This document shows positions 1 through 7,331 of a DNA stretch of 17,049 nt, in pieces. The notes under the pieces were generated by a model, which made no database searches, had not been told where the DNA came from, and worked only from the letters and a program-made list of their open reading frames with translations. The DNA is taken from positions 1 to 17,049 of the forward strand of contig DOVG01000154.1 in NCBI GenBank assembly GCA_003520205.1, given 5' to 3'. The position numbers and the translations under genes were made by a program. Position 1 is the stretch's first letter; every line of letters begins with the position of its first letter. This DNA comes from Lachnospiraceae bacterium (GTDB lineage: Bacteria > Bacillota > Clostridia > Lachnospirales > Lachnospiraceae).

Positions 1-3000
1 CAGACTGAAGCTGAAATAGCCAAGGTAGAAAGTATTGATATTTATCTTGCAGGAGGAACATATAACTGTACAGGAATTTCTATATATAAGGTTAATGAAT
101 ATAAGGGACTTGAAGAGTATGGAATGATTTCAGGTCAGCAGTTCCTTGATTTTTCAGGTACTCTTATCGCTGATACTGTGAAAAAATCCAGTGCTGCCCT
201 TAATGGAGCCGGTATGGATACTGTTATCTATATAGGTGGTCCTCATGATTCAGGAAAGTTTGAACTTAATAATCATACTGATCCTGGTGATAAAGCTGTT
301 ACAAAGAATTTTGTAGGACCGGAATCAATGTATTCCTTCAGAATCGATTTGGCAGATGTCTATGATGCAGGAATAGAGAGCTTTGTTAATTCAGATGCGA
401 CACCATTATCCGGAGATAATGGAATAGTTGAAGATATAGCACTTGAGGTTCAATATAAAGATATTCACGGATGGAATAGAAAGGTAACGCTTCCTTTTGT
501 TCTTAACAGCTATGCCCAGGCAAAACAGGCATTGGGAGGGAAAACTATACTGGGATATGGACAGCGTGGAGATACTATTGCATTTCAGGGTGTACTTCCT
601 GAATTTGCAACATTTGTTAGTGATGTAAAAATAATGACAGGTGGCACGGCAAGAGGAGAAATTCTATCAGCTGGTAATTTATCTGAAAGTTCAACAACCT
701 CAAAAATGAAGAAAGCACTGTCAGACTCTGTATCTGACAGCATAAGCATATCCGGTATGTCTATATATAAGGGTGGATGTATGCCATACACTCTTGATGG
801 AACTGATAGTACCGGTAACAGAGTATCCGGAGCTACATTATATTACGTATTTGAAAATGAAGGTAATCCTTTACTTTACTATACTACAACAAAAGAGGAT
901 GGAAGAAAGATAGCAGCAGGCGGAATTGATACTATCAAACTGTCTACATATCAGCCTGGAGCTCAGTTGATAGCGCCTTCAGCCGGTGCTGAGAAGTTTC
1001 TTGTCACGGTGAAAACAAGCGATATCAAGGGGGCAGGTTCAAATAGCGATGTTAGTGTCAGATTTGCGTATAAGGATTTGCAGGGAACCAATAATAATAC
1101 TCCGATATATCATATGAAAGAGGCTGCAAATAAGTACTTAGGTATGTGGCCTTCGAGTACAGGCGGAAACTATATAAATGAATCAGGTCTGGTATCAGGA
1201 GGTGCTATCTCATTTATAATAGATGCAGAAGGACTGATGGATTTTACAGGTATAGATATAGATGTTGGCGATGACTCCTGGACTATGCATAACCTGACGA
1301 TTTCTTATCTTGAAAGCTATAAGCATAGAGCGGCTTACTGTACACCTATTTCGTCAGTTGGTGCAGATTCTAATTTCTGGATAGAAAGAGATAGTATAGG
1401 CGTAAATATCTTCAGCCTTAAGGGTACAGTATCCAAGATTACCGATGAAGATGGTAATACTGTTGATAATTCCGGCAAAAGGAAGAAGGAAATGCGCTAT
1501 AAAACAAATGAAAATGGCGAGATAATAGAAGACGAAAAGGGGAATCCTGTACTGGAAGAGGTTCCTGAGGATGAGAGAAAAGATGATGGGGTTGTTATCA
1601 ATTCTGACATAACATTTAAACCGCAGTCATCTTATAGAATTAACTTTGATACCGATACCACTGATATAGATGTAAGAACGACAAAGTATTCTGATGTAAG
1701 ATATTCTATGACTCACGATCAGACTCAGATAAACTGGGGATTCTTCAAGAAGAGGAAGATATATAATGTTGCAGTAAAGGTTGCGGAGGATTCTGACCAT
1801 GACATAGGTAATGGCGATTCCGGATCCAGTAATTATTTTTACTTCCAGCTTATCTTTAAGAATGGTAACAGTGGGTATGTTCTTGCAAATCAGCAGATAA
1901 CAAGTGATGGCTTCCGAGCCGGATATACAGAAAACTTTACCGTAGCGACAAACCAGAATTACGGAGAGTTGAAAGGTATAAGAATTATCCCTGAACAGAA
2001 TTCAGATGATTCAGAACCTTTTGATAAGTTAAATATAGATAAAGTCACTGTTTCTGAGGATAATAGTGGTGGAAGCTATACATCATATGTAATAAATGAT
2101 ATCGGCTGGATAGGCATTGATTTTCACGATGAACTTGAATCTATAAAGCCGGGCGGACAGAAAGCAAGAACTGCAAATGAGCTTTCTAAAATATATAGAA
2201 TTTCTGACAGACAGAAGAATGTAAAACTTGTATGTGAGATAGCTGCTGAACCATGGAGTGGAGATTATGCCCAGTTTATCGGTTCGATGAAAGCTGAGAT
2301 ATTATATACAAGAGAGTCGACAGGTCAGCAGGAACCTATAACGATAGATGTAGTTCAGTGTATGGCAAACTACATGAAGACAAATGTCAAGTCTCTGGAG
2401 ACAGAAACAAATCCGGATATTCAGGTAGTTAAAGAGGCTGGACTCGGAACTCTTTCAGATAGTGAAAGGATGTTCAGACCTAATCATACTGACAGATTAC
2501 TACTGCCTGCTATACCTGATTTAAGGTCTATAGACAGTATTAAATTTACAGGACAGAATCTCGGTAAATATGAGGGAGCATGGTGTATAAAGAATATATC
2601 AGTCCTTCAGGTAGTAGAGGATGGAGCTGTTCAGCTTACCAGTAACGATGAGCTATATAGAAATATCAGCTACAGAAGAGTTTGTACAAGTACAAATTCA
2701 GAGACTATAGAACAGCACTGGACTATTGGTGGAAAGAATTATATAGGACCTATTAATTTTACTTCTAACAGAATTATATGGAATAATGAAGATGACTGGG
2801 CTACTCCAGTGTCCAGGATTCCTGATTCTGCAGATGACAAAATTAATATCTTTGTTTATCCACAGATAGGGTCTGATAATACTAATGGTGCTGCTGTAAA
2901 TGCTACACTTAAGTATAATATTCCATTCTCACAGTATAAGACTCTTTCGGAGAGAAATCTTACTCTTACAACAGATGCGAGTGGAAGAAATGTGTACATG

Positions 3001-5814
3001 GTTAAGGATCTTTCTGCACCTGATTTTGTCAGTGCACTCGAATTTACTGTTTATTGTAAGAGTAATATGATATTTGATTATGCTGTTATTCAGCATGAGA
3101 GAGAGGGTACTGTTATAAGCAACTATTGCTATAACTTTACCGGCTCTTCAGCAGAACATGGAGCAACAGGTTTTGGCGACTCATCCGGAGAGAAGATAGA
3201 TGCGACTCAGGAGCATTTTGCTATAGGCTTAGGTGCTGGAACAAAAGAAAAGTTCCTTCAGCCGGAGAAGATAGATGCGGCTGTATCTTTTGACTATATA
3301 TCATCTCTTGATGGGGCAACCTATCAGTCTCCTTATATATATCTGACAGATCAGGGATATACCAAAACAGAGGAAGGACTTTCAGCAGAACTGGATTTTG
3401 CTGTTCCATTTGTAAAAGAGATAACAGGTTATCATATAGCAGGATATGGAACACTGGAAGCTAATGTAGTGGGTGCTGCGGCAGTTACATATGCAGTAGA
3501 GCGTCAGCTTAATCCGGCAACTGCAAAAATGGAGGTAAAGAATAAGAAGAGAAGGAGTTATGCTTCGTTTAGTGATTCTTTTGCACTCACAGACAGAATA
3601 ACAAATCCTAAAAGAACATCTAAGTCAGCATTTGGAGAGAAAAGTGTTGCTGTATTTGAAATGAAATTTACAACTCTTGAATCAACAGCACTTAAGGATT
3701 CCGGTACAAAGGCTGCTGTAAAGATGAAGTTCCATTATGATGATCCTAAAGGTAATGAAAAGGAAGATGTTGAGTATCAGGATATTACTCAGTATATACA
3801 AGGAGGAGCAAAGGATAAGATATCAGTAGAATCACAGAATACACCAGTAGTAACACTAACTGATGAAGAAAGTGAAGATGCGGAAAATACAAATGAGGAA
3901 ACTTCTAATAATTTAACTGCTGAGCAGCGTTCAAAGAAGCAGTTCTTTGCGGGAGAAACACAGTCGGTTAAGGTTTATCTGAATGATATAAATGAAGATA
4001 AGATTCTTAAGAGCGTTGATATTCTTCCATATAATGCAAATGTGGAGATAAAGGATGAAGACGCACAGGTTGCCGAAGATGTGGATGATAAGTCAACAGA
4101 ACAGACTATTGCAGACGCGGCAGGCGATGGAAAAGAAGCGGATACATCAAAAAAGAAAAACAATAAATTAGCTAATCAGATTATAGAAAGCAGAAATGAA
4201 TCCTGGACCATCAAGGACTTCTATGGTTATTACATGGGATATGATGATGAAGTGGATGAAGTTATAAAGAAGCCGGGAATTAATAAGACATTTGACGGAC
4301 TGGATAATGGTGGCACACTTACTCTTATGAATGTTACTCTTCGTACTACATACAGGAAAAACAAAGAAGCTGAGGAGACAGTAAAGGATAATCTGGCTAC
4401 TCTGTATGCTGAGAGAGGTGATAAGATCTCTGGTTCAGTTATAGCAAGAGCTGGCGGAAAACCTGCTAATTTTGAGATAAAAGCATCTCTTATGGTAGGG
4501 GATGCACCAAAAGATGTAACCAGCGAAACGGTGACACTATCAGATAAATTCTACTTTACATTTACAACTCCTAGAAATACTACTAATGAAGTACTTGTAT
4601 ATAAGCTGGAGATAAAGGTAAAGGATGCACCGGAATATACAGACACGATACTGGTTAATGTTCCGAATTCAGATATAATAAAGCTTACTACAACAATTGC
4701 CAAGAATAATGAACAGGCATCAAAGGTTGAATATGGTATGGCTCAGATATGGGCACAGGATGAAGATACGATTAATGGTTCTGTGGTCATAGAAGGTTCA
4801 GATAAGGGCTTTGACGTAAAGGCATATCAGGTATCAGATAAGCTTACAGATATATCGTCAGATACCTTGAAAAAGGTAGATGATTATCATTTTGAATTCA
4901 AAGTGCCAAAGAAGGGAGATGGCAAGACATATACTTACAGGATAAAGGTATCATCGGTAGAAGATCCTGAAATATATGATACGATAGTTGTAAGTGTAAA
5001 GAGTGAAGTAAAAGAGATTACTCTTTCTGCCAGTGTAGCGAAGAATAGTGGAGATTATAATGAGATTACAAATGACTCAATAACGCTGAATGTTACTGAT
5101 AATGATGTTATAAATGGTTATGTAAAGGTTGATAATTCAGATAATGGATTTAAGATTACTGGTGAGAGGGAAATAGTAATTCGTAAAGCCGTATATGGAC
5201 GTAATGGTACTCAGGAAAGAAAGAAAGAAGATATAACCAGTGACATCGGGGTTAATGGTGATAAGTTTGTATATACAGTACCGGTTGAAACGAGAGCAGT
5301 AGTATCTTCTACTTATACATTTACTATATCATCAGTTGATAAGCCGGAAATAACTAAAACTATTATATTAACATACACTAAAGCGGCTGCACCAACGCCA
5401 ACACCAGAACCAACTCCAGAGCCAAAGAAAGTTACACTAAAAACAAATGTAGCGGTTAATGGAGCAAATGGTGCAAATGTATCAGATGGTCTTATGACGA
5501 TAAGTGCTGAATATGGTGACTCAATAGACGGTTATGTACTTGTAGGAGGTTCAAGCGCCGGATATACATTAAAAGTTACACAAACAGTAAATGGAAGTAC
5601 AACAGATCTTGATTCTTCATGGATAGAAAAAAATGCTGAATCTTTCTCGGTTATAATTCCATCGCTGACAGATAGTTCGGCAACATTTAAGATTACTGTA
5701 ACTACAGCTGATAACCCGGATCTTGCGGATGTTATAGTTGTTAAGGCAAAACCTAATTCAACGGGATTTGATCCACAGACACAACCGATCGCGCCTCCTA
5801 CTCAGACACCATAG
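1..5814 (+). CDS. Giant modular beta-rich surface protein, 5'-truncated by the window edge
   Basis: The first ATG is at 124, but the same frame is open back to base 1 without a stop, so the gene starts upstream; 1937 codons are visible. No enzyme family is recognised. The sequence is rich in beta-type residues and has few cysteines and no membrane segment. Two stretches (window residues 331-440 and 587-708) resemble PLAT/LH2-type beta-sandwiches, for example TSDIKGAGSNSDVSVRF. A strand pair ending in forms like ISIYK recurs about seven times. Two acidic linkers (about residues 1280-1310 and 1350-1390) precede four tandem repeats of about 110 residues and a TPTPEPTPEP linker. The end is proline-rich (PPTQTP), with no LPXTG sorting motif and no hydrophobic tail. 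Export and surface location are inferred from composition, because the N-terminus is missing. It probably acts as an adhesin, scaffold or ligand binder. Certainty is high for the gene and low for the function. Confidence 0.9.
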   Translation, partial: QTEAEIAKVESIDIYLAGGTYNCTGISIYKVNEYKGLEEYGMISGQQFLDFSGTLIADTVKKSSAALNGAGMDTVIYIGGPHDSGKFELNNHTDPGDKAVTKNFVGPESMYSFRIDLADVYDAGIESFVNSDATPLSGDNGIVEDIALEVQYKDIHGWNRKVTLPFVLNSYAQAKQALGGKTILGYGQRGDTIAFQGVLPEFATFVSDVKIMTGGTARGEILSAGNLSESSTTSKMKKALSDSVSDSISISGMSIYKGGCMPYTLDGTDSTGNRVSGATLYYVFENEGNPLLYYTTTKEDGRKIAAGGIDTIKLSTYQPGAQLIAPSAGAEKFLVTVKTSDIKGAGSNSDVSVRFAYKDLQGTNNNTPIYHMKEAANKYLGMWPSSTGGNYINESGLVSGGAISFIIDAEGLMDFTGIDIDVGDDSWTMHNLTISYLESYKHRAAYCTPISSVGADSNFWIERDSIGVNIFSLKGTVSKITDEDGNTVDNSGKRKKEMRYKTNENGEIIEDEKGNPVLEEVPEDERKDDGVVINSDITFKPQSSYRINFDTDTTDIDVRTTKYSDVRYSMTHDQTQINWGFFKKRKIYNVAVKVAEDSDHDIGNGDSGSSNYFYFQLIFKNGNSGYVLANQQITSDGFRAGYTENFTVATNQNYGELKGIRIIPEQNSDDSEPFDKLNIDKVTVSEDNSGGSYTSYVINDIGWIGIDFHDELESIKPGGQKARTANELSKIYRISDRQKNVKLVCEIAAEPWSGDYAQFIGSMKAEILYTRESTGQQEPITIDVVQCMANYMKTNVKSLETETNPDIQVVKEAGLGTLSDSERMFRPNHTDRLLLPAIPDLRSIDSIKFTGQNLGKYEGAWCIKNISVLQVVEDGAVQLTSNDELYRNISYRRVCTSTNSETIEQHWTIGGKNYIGPINFTSNRIIWNNEDDWATPVSRIPDSADDKINIFVYPQIGSDNTNGAAVNATLKYNIPFSQYKTLSERNLTLTTDASGRNVYMVKDLSAPDFVSALEFTVYCKSNMIFDYAVIQHEREGTVISNYCYNFTGSSAEHGATGFGDSSGEKIDATQEHFAIGLGAGTKEKFLQPEKIDAAVSFDYISSLDGATYQSPYIYLTDQGYTKTEEGLSAELDFAVPFVKEITGYHIAGYGTLEANVVGAAAVTYAVERQLNPATAKMEVKNKKRRSYASFSDSFALTDRITNPKRTSKSAFGEKSVAVFEMKFTTLESTALKDSGTKAAVKMKFHYDDPKGNEKEDVEYQDITQYIQGGAKDKISVESQNTPVVTLTDEESEDAENTNEETSNNLTAEQRSKKQFFAGETQSVKVYLNDINEDKILKSVDILPYNANVEIKDEDAQVAEDVDDKSTEQTIADAAGDGKEADTSKKKNNKLANQIIESRNESWTIKDFYGYYMGYDDEVDEVIKKPGINKTFDGLDNGGTLTLMNVTLRTTYRKNKEAEETVKDNLATLYAERGDKISGSVIARAGGKPANFEIKASLMVGDAPKDVTSETVTLSDKFYFTFTTPRNTTNEVLVYKLEIKVKDAPEYTDTILVNVPNSDIIKLTTTIAKNNEQASKVEYGMAQIWAQDEDTINGSVVIEGSDKGFDVKAYQVSDKLTDISSDTLKKVDDYHFEFKVPKKGDGKTYTYRIKVSSVEDPEIYDTIVVSVKSEVKEITLSASVAKNSGDYNEITNDSITLNVTDNDVINGYVKVDNSDNGFKITGEREIVIRKAVYGRNGTQERKKEDITSDIGVNGDKFVYTVPVETRAVVSSTYTFTISSVDKPEITKTIILTYTKAAAPTPTPEPTPEPKKVTLKTNVAVNGANGANVSDGLMTISAEYGDSIDGYVLVGGSSAGYTLKVTQTVNGSTTDLDSSWIEKNAESFSVIIPSLTDSSATFKITVTTADNPDLADVIVVKAKPNSTGFDPQTQPIAPPTQTP
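991..1320 (+). other. PLAT/LH2-like module A within the giant protein
   Basis: Residues 331-440 of the visible protein follow the PLAT pattern: an opening strand (FLVTVKTSD), a Gly-Ala-Gly turn, a second strand (SDVSVRFAYKD), then later strands ending in a Trp strand (SWTMHNLTISYLES). PLAT domains usually bind lipids or protein partners. The match is by eye and a profile search is needed to confirm it. Confidence 0.4.
1759..2124 (+). other. PLAT/LH2-like module B within the giant protein
   Basis: Residues 587-708 start with IYNVAVKVAED. They continue with a glycine-rich turn, a FYFQLIF strand, FRAGYTENFTV, a GELKGIRI strand and a closing WIGIDF strand. The order and spacing resemble module A and PLAT domains, which suggests both arose by duplication within the gene. 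Seen by eye only. Confidence 0.4.
4333..5748 (+). repeat. Four tandem Ig-like protein repeats (about 110 residues each)
   Basis: The units lie at about 4333-4662, 4678-4998, 5014-5379 and 5428-5748. Each opens with a VTL or ITL strand, has a central I-x-G-x-V strand (KISGSV, TINGSV, VINGYV, SIDGYV) and a Gly-Phe/Tyr turn. Each ends with a Y-x-(F/L)-x-I strand, an acidic D-x-P-(E/D) turn and an (D/K)TI-(V/L) strand. The copies are diverged in sequence, so they are old duplications. They look like stalk-forming beta-sandwiches of a surface protein. Confidence 0.75.
5389..5424 (+). other. Pro-Thr-Glu linker between C-terminal repeats 3 and 4
   Basis: This stretch encodes PTPTPEPTPEP, a low-complexity extended linker typical of secreted or wall-spanning Gram-positive proteins. 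It separates the last repeat from the other three, which supports an exported location. Confidence 0.8.
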
Positions 5815-5833
5815 TTATATTTTAGATAACTAT
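5811..5833 (+). terminator. AT-rich hairpin overlapping the stop codon of the giant gene
   Basis: A perfect 8-base inverted repeat (ATAGTTAT at 5811-5818, ATAACTAT at 5826-5833) with a 7-base loop includes the TAG stop at 5812-5814. No clear U-tract follows, so it would be a weak terminator or an mRNA 3'-end stabiliser. It could also be chance in AT-rich DNA. Confidence 0.3.
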
Positions 5834-5852
5834 TCAGTTAAATAAATATCTC

Positions 5853-5914
5853 AGATGTCACTTTGAGCGAAGCCGAGGAATCTGCTTAATGTTTAATCGA
5901 AAAAGATTCTTTGG
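5853..5914. repeat. Intergenic palindromic element, possible dispersed repeat
   Basis: The 141-base spacer holds TGTCACTTTGAGCGAAG, then CCGAGGAATCT (5873-5883). After a 20-base loop comes AGATTCTTTGG (5904-5914), which pairs with it as an 11-base stem if two G-U pairs are allowed. The first part resembles a TGTCA..CTGAGCGAAGC-type intergenic repeat that I recall from many bacterial genomes. No other full copy occurs in this window, so the repeat status is recalled and not shown here. Confidence 0.4.
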
Positions 5915-5942
5915 ACTAAAACCATTAGTTAGTTAAAAGAAC

Positions 5943-5948
5943 AGAGGT
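5943..5948 (+). promoter_or_regulatory. Ribosome binding site that selects a TTG start
   Basis: AGAGGT lies 7 bases before TTG at 5956. The next in-frame ATG (5992) has no comparable site, so TTG is the preferred start of the 250-residue gene. Confidence 0.6.
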
Positions 5949-5955
5949 AGATAGC

Positions 5956-6708
5956 TTGCTGACGAAGAAGAGCAAAAAAAATCCAATACTTATGGAAGCG
6001 CGTAAGGTGCTGCTGAATCATGTTAAGATAAATGCAAATGATCGTTTTGTTACCGTAGATGAATTCAGATTCCAGATGTGGGGCGCGGCCGATGGAGAGG
6101 CCAGCCTCAGATTCTGGGGCGTGGCGCATAGAGAGCATATTTATGAGTCTAAGATGGATCATAAGAAGGTTATATATCGTGCTCAGAAAAGAATGTCCTC
6201 TCTTGGAAGAGGAATAGACTTTAAATCTGATATGGATGTGGCAGGATGTATAGTCAGGACTTATATATTTTATCCGGTTGTGCTTGCATTTTACGAAACA
6301 GAAAATGGGATACTGGAGCTTGCAGCATACACACCAAGATGGCTTACAGCAGGACTTGCTATGTCTGTTGTTATTCGTAAATTTGAGAAAAGCATGGAAG
6401 ATCTGGCAGAAAGATCTGAAACAGATAGAAATGGTTTATCAGATAAATTAGGTGCATTTATAAAAAATAAAAAAGCAAAATATAAAAGTAAACACGAAGA
6501 AAAACAGAAAGAGAAAAATGAGAAGAAAAAGGCTAAGATAGCTAAGAAAAATGATGAAAAATTACTCAAAGAAGAGATAGAGAGAGCAAAAAGAAAAGCT
6601 GCAGGTCTTGAGGTGGAAGATTCGGAAGATGATTATATAGAAGAAGTTCTGAATATGAATTGGAGCTCAGACGAAGACGAGATGGAAGAAATGGGTAATG
6701 AAAAGTAA
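5956..6708 (+). CDS. Unknown 250-residue protein with charged coiled-coil C-terminus
   Basis: No family is recognised. Residues 1-135 look globular and mixed alpha/beta, with a tryptophan-containing core (FQMWGAADG, LRFWGVAHREH) and a hydrophobic stretch around residues 98-113 (IVRTYIFYPVVLAFY). That stretch could be a buried strand pair more easily than a membrane helix. Residues 136-218 are a lysine/glutamate-rich helix, probably a coiled coil. The last 30 residues are very acidic (SEDDYIEE, SSDEDEMEEM). No signal peptide is seen, so it is probably cytoplasmic. The TTG start is chosen from a ribosome binding site at 5943-5948; an ATG at 5992 would remove 12 residues. The stop is only 12 bases before the RsbW-like kinase, so the two are almost certainly co-transcribed and may work together as a partner or target of the kinase. 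That role is inference. Confidence 0.85.
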   Translation: MLTKKSKKNPILMEARKVLLNHVKINANDRFVTVDEFRFQMWGAADGEASLRFWGVAHREHIYESKMDHKKVIYRAQKRMSSLGRGIDFKSDMDVAGCIVRTYIFYPVVLAFYETENGILELAAYTPRWLTAGLAMSVVIRKFEKSMEDLAERSETDRNGLSDKLGAFIKNKKAKYKSKHEEKQKEKNEKKKAKIAKKNDEKLLKEEIERAKRKAAGLEVEDSEDDYIEEVLNMNWSSDEDEMEEMGNEK

Positions 6709-6720
6709 AGGGGGAAAGCT

Positions 6721-7227
6721 ATGTCAGATATAGAAGAAATACTTACTTTAGGAAGTTCAAGTTCAGAACCTCTGGATGAACCAGAATATACTATAAGTGA
6801 GGATGGAAGTTCTATAACAATTGATGCTGTAGATGAAGCAATGGATATTGTTCAGGATTTTATCAGAGACAGGCTTATGATATATGGCTGTGATAAGAAG
6901 ACAATACTTCAGATCAGACTGGCGGTTGAAGAAATCTTTGTAAATATTATATCTTATGCATATAGACCTGATATAGGAAAAGCAGAGATAAAATGTGATG
7001 TAAATGAAAAACCTATGGAAATAACTATACAGTTTATGGATTCAGGTAAACCATTTGATCCTCTTGCAAAAGAAGAAGCTGATACGTCAGGGGTGATGTT
7101 CCTTGAAAAACCCGGTGGATTTGGAATTCATCTCGTAAAGAATACGATGGATGATGTTGAATATGAATATAAGGATGGAAAAAACATCCTTAAGATAAAG
7201 AAAAATCTGGATTTAGAGATTAAATAA
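6721..7227 (+). CDS. RsbW/SpoIIAB-type ATP-binding anti-sigma or partner-switch kinase
   Basis: A GHKL (HATPase_c_2) domain fills the protein. The N box is at residues 67-81 (LAVEEIFVNIISYAY, with E70/E71 and N75), the G1 box at 107-114 (DSGKPFDP) and the G2 box at 132-141 (GGFGIHLVKN). These are the ATP and Mg binding elements of the RsbW, SpoIIAB and BtrW family, which phosphorylate a serine on a STAS-domain antagonist and hold a sigma factor or other target when the antagonist is phosphorylated. The length, 168 residues, is usual, with about 25 extra acidic and serine-rich residues at the N-terminus. A strong AGGGGG site precedes the ATG. Neither an antagonist nor a sigma factor is adjacent; the nearest logical partner is the RsbU-like phosphatase at 15127. 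The family is certain; the exact target is unknown. Confidence 0.93.
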   Translation: MSDIEEILTLGSSSSEPLDEPEYTISEDGSSITIDAVDEAMDIVQDFIRDRLMIYGCDKKTILQIRLAVEEIFVNIISYAYRPDIGKAEIKCDVNEKPMEITIQFMDSGKPFDPLAKEEADTSGVMFLEKPGGFGIHLVKNTMDDVEYEYKDGKNILKIKKNLDLEIK

Positions 7228-7246
7228 TCTGAATGCGTGAATTGTT

Positions 7247-7284
7247 ATGCCGCCGTAGGCTGCGAATGTGGCTGAGGGTGGCAT
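7247..7284. repeat. GC-rich intergenic hairpin, possible dispersed palindrome or weak terminator
   Basis: ATGCCGCC (7247-7254) pairs with GGTGGCAT (7277-7284) as an 8-base stem with one G-U pair and a 22-base loop, in a 104-base spacer that is otherwise AT-rich. The following bases are TTATAAAAAA, which is not a U-tract, so this is a poor intrinsic terminator. The GC-rich composition suggests a mobile palindromic element or an RNA processing structure. Confidence 0.4.
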
Positions 7285-7331
7285 TTATAAAAAACAGGTT
7301 AGATTCCAAATGATATAGAAAGGAATTCCGT

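Noticed and set aside
124..126. ATG at 124 as the start of the giant gene
   Set aside because: The frame is open back to base 1, the upstream residues (for example CTGISIYK) match a module inside the protein, and there is no good ribosome binding site, so this is an internal methionine.
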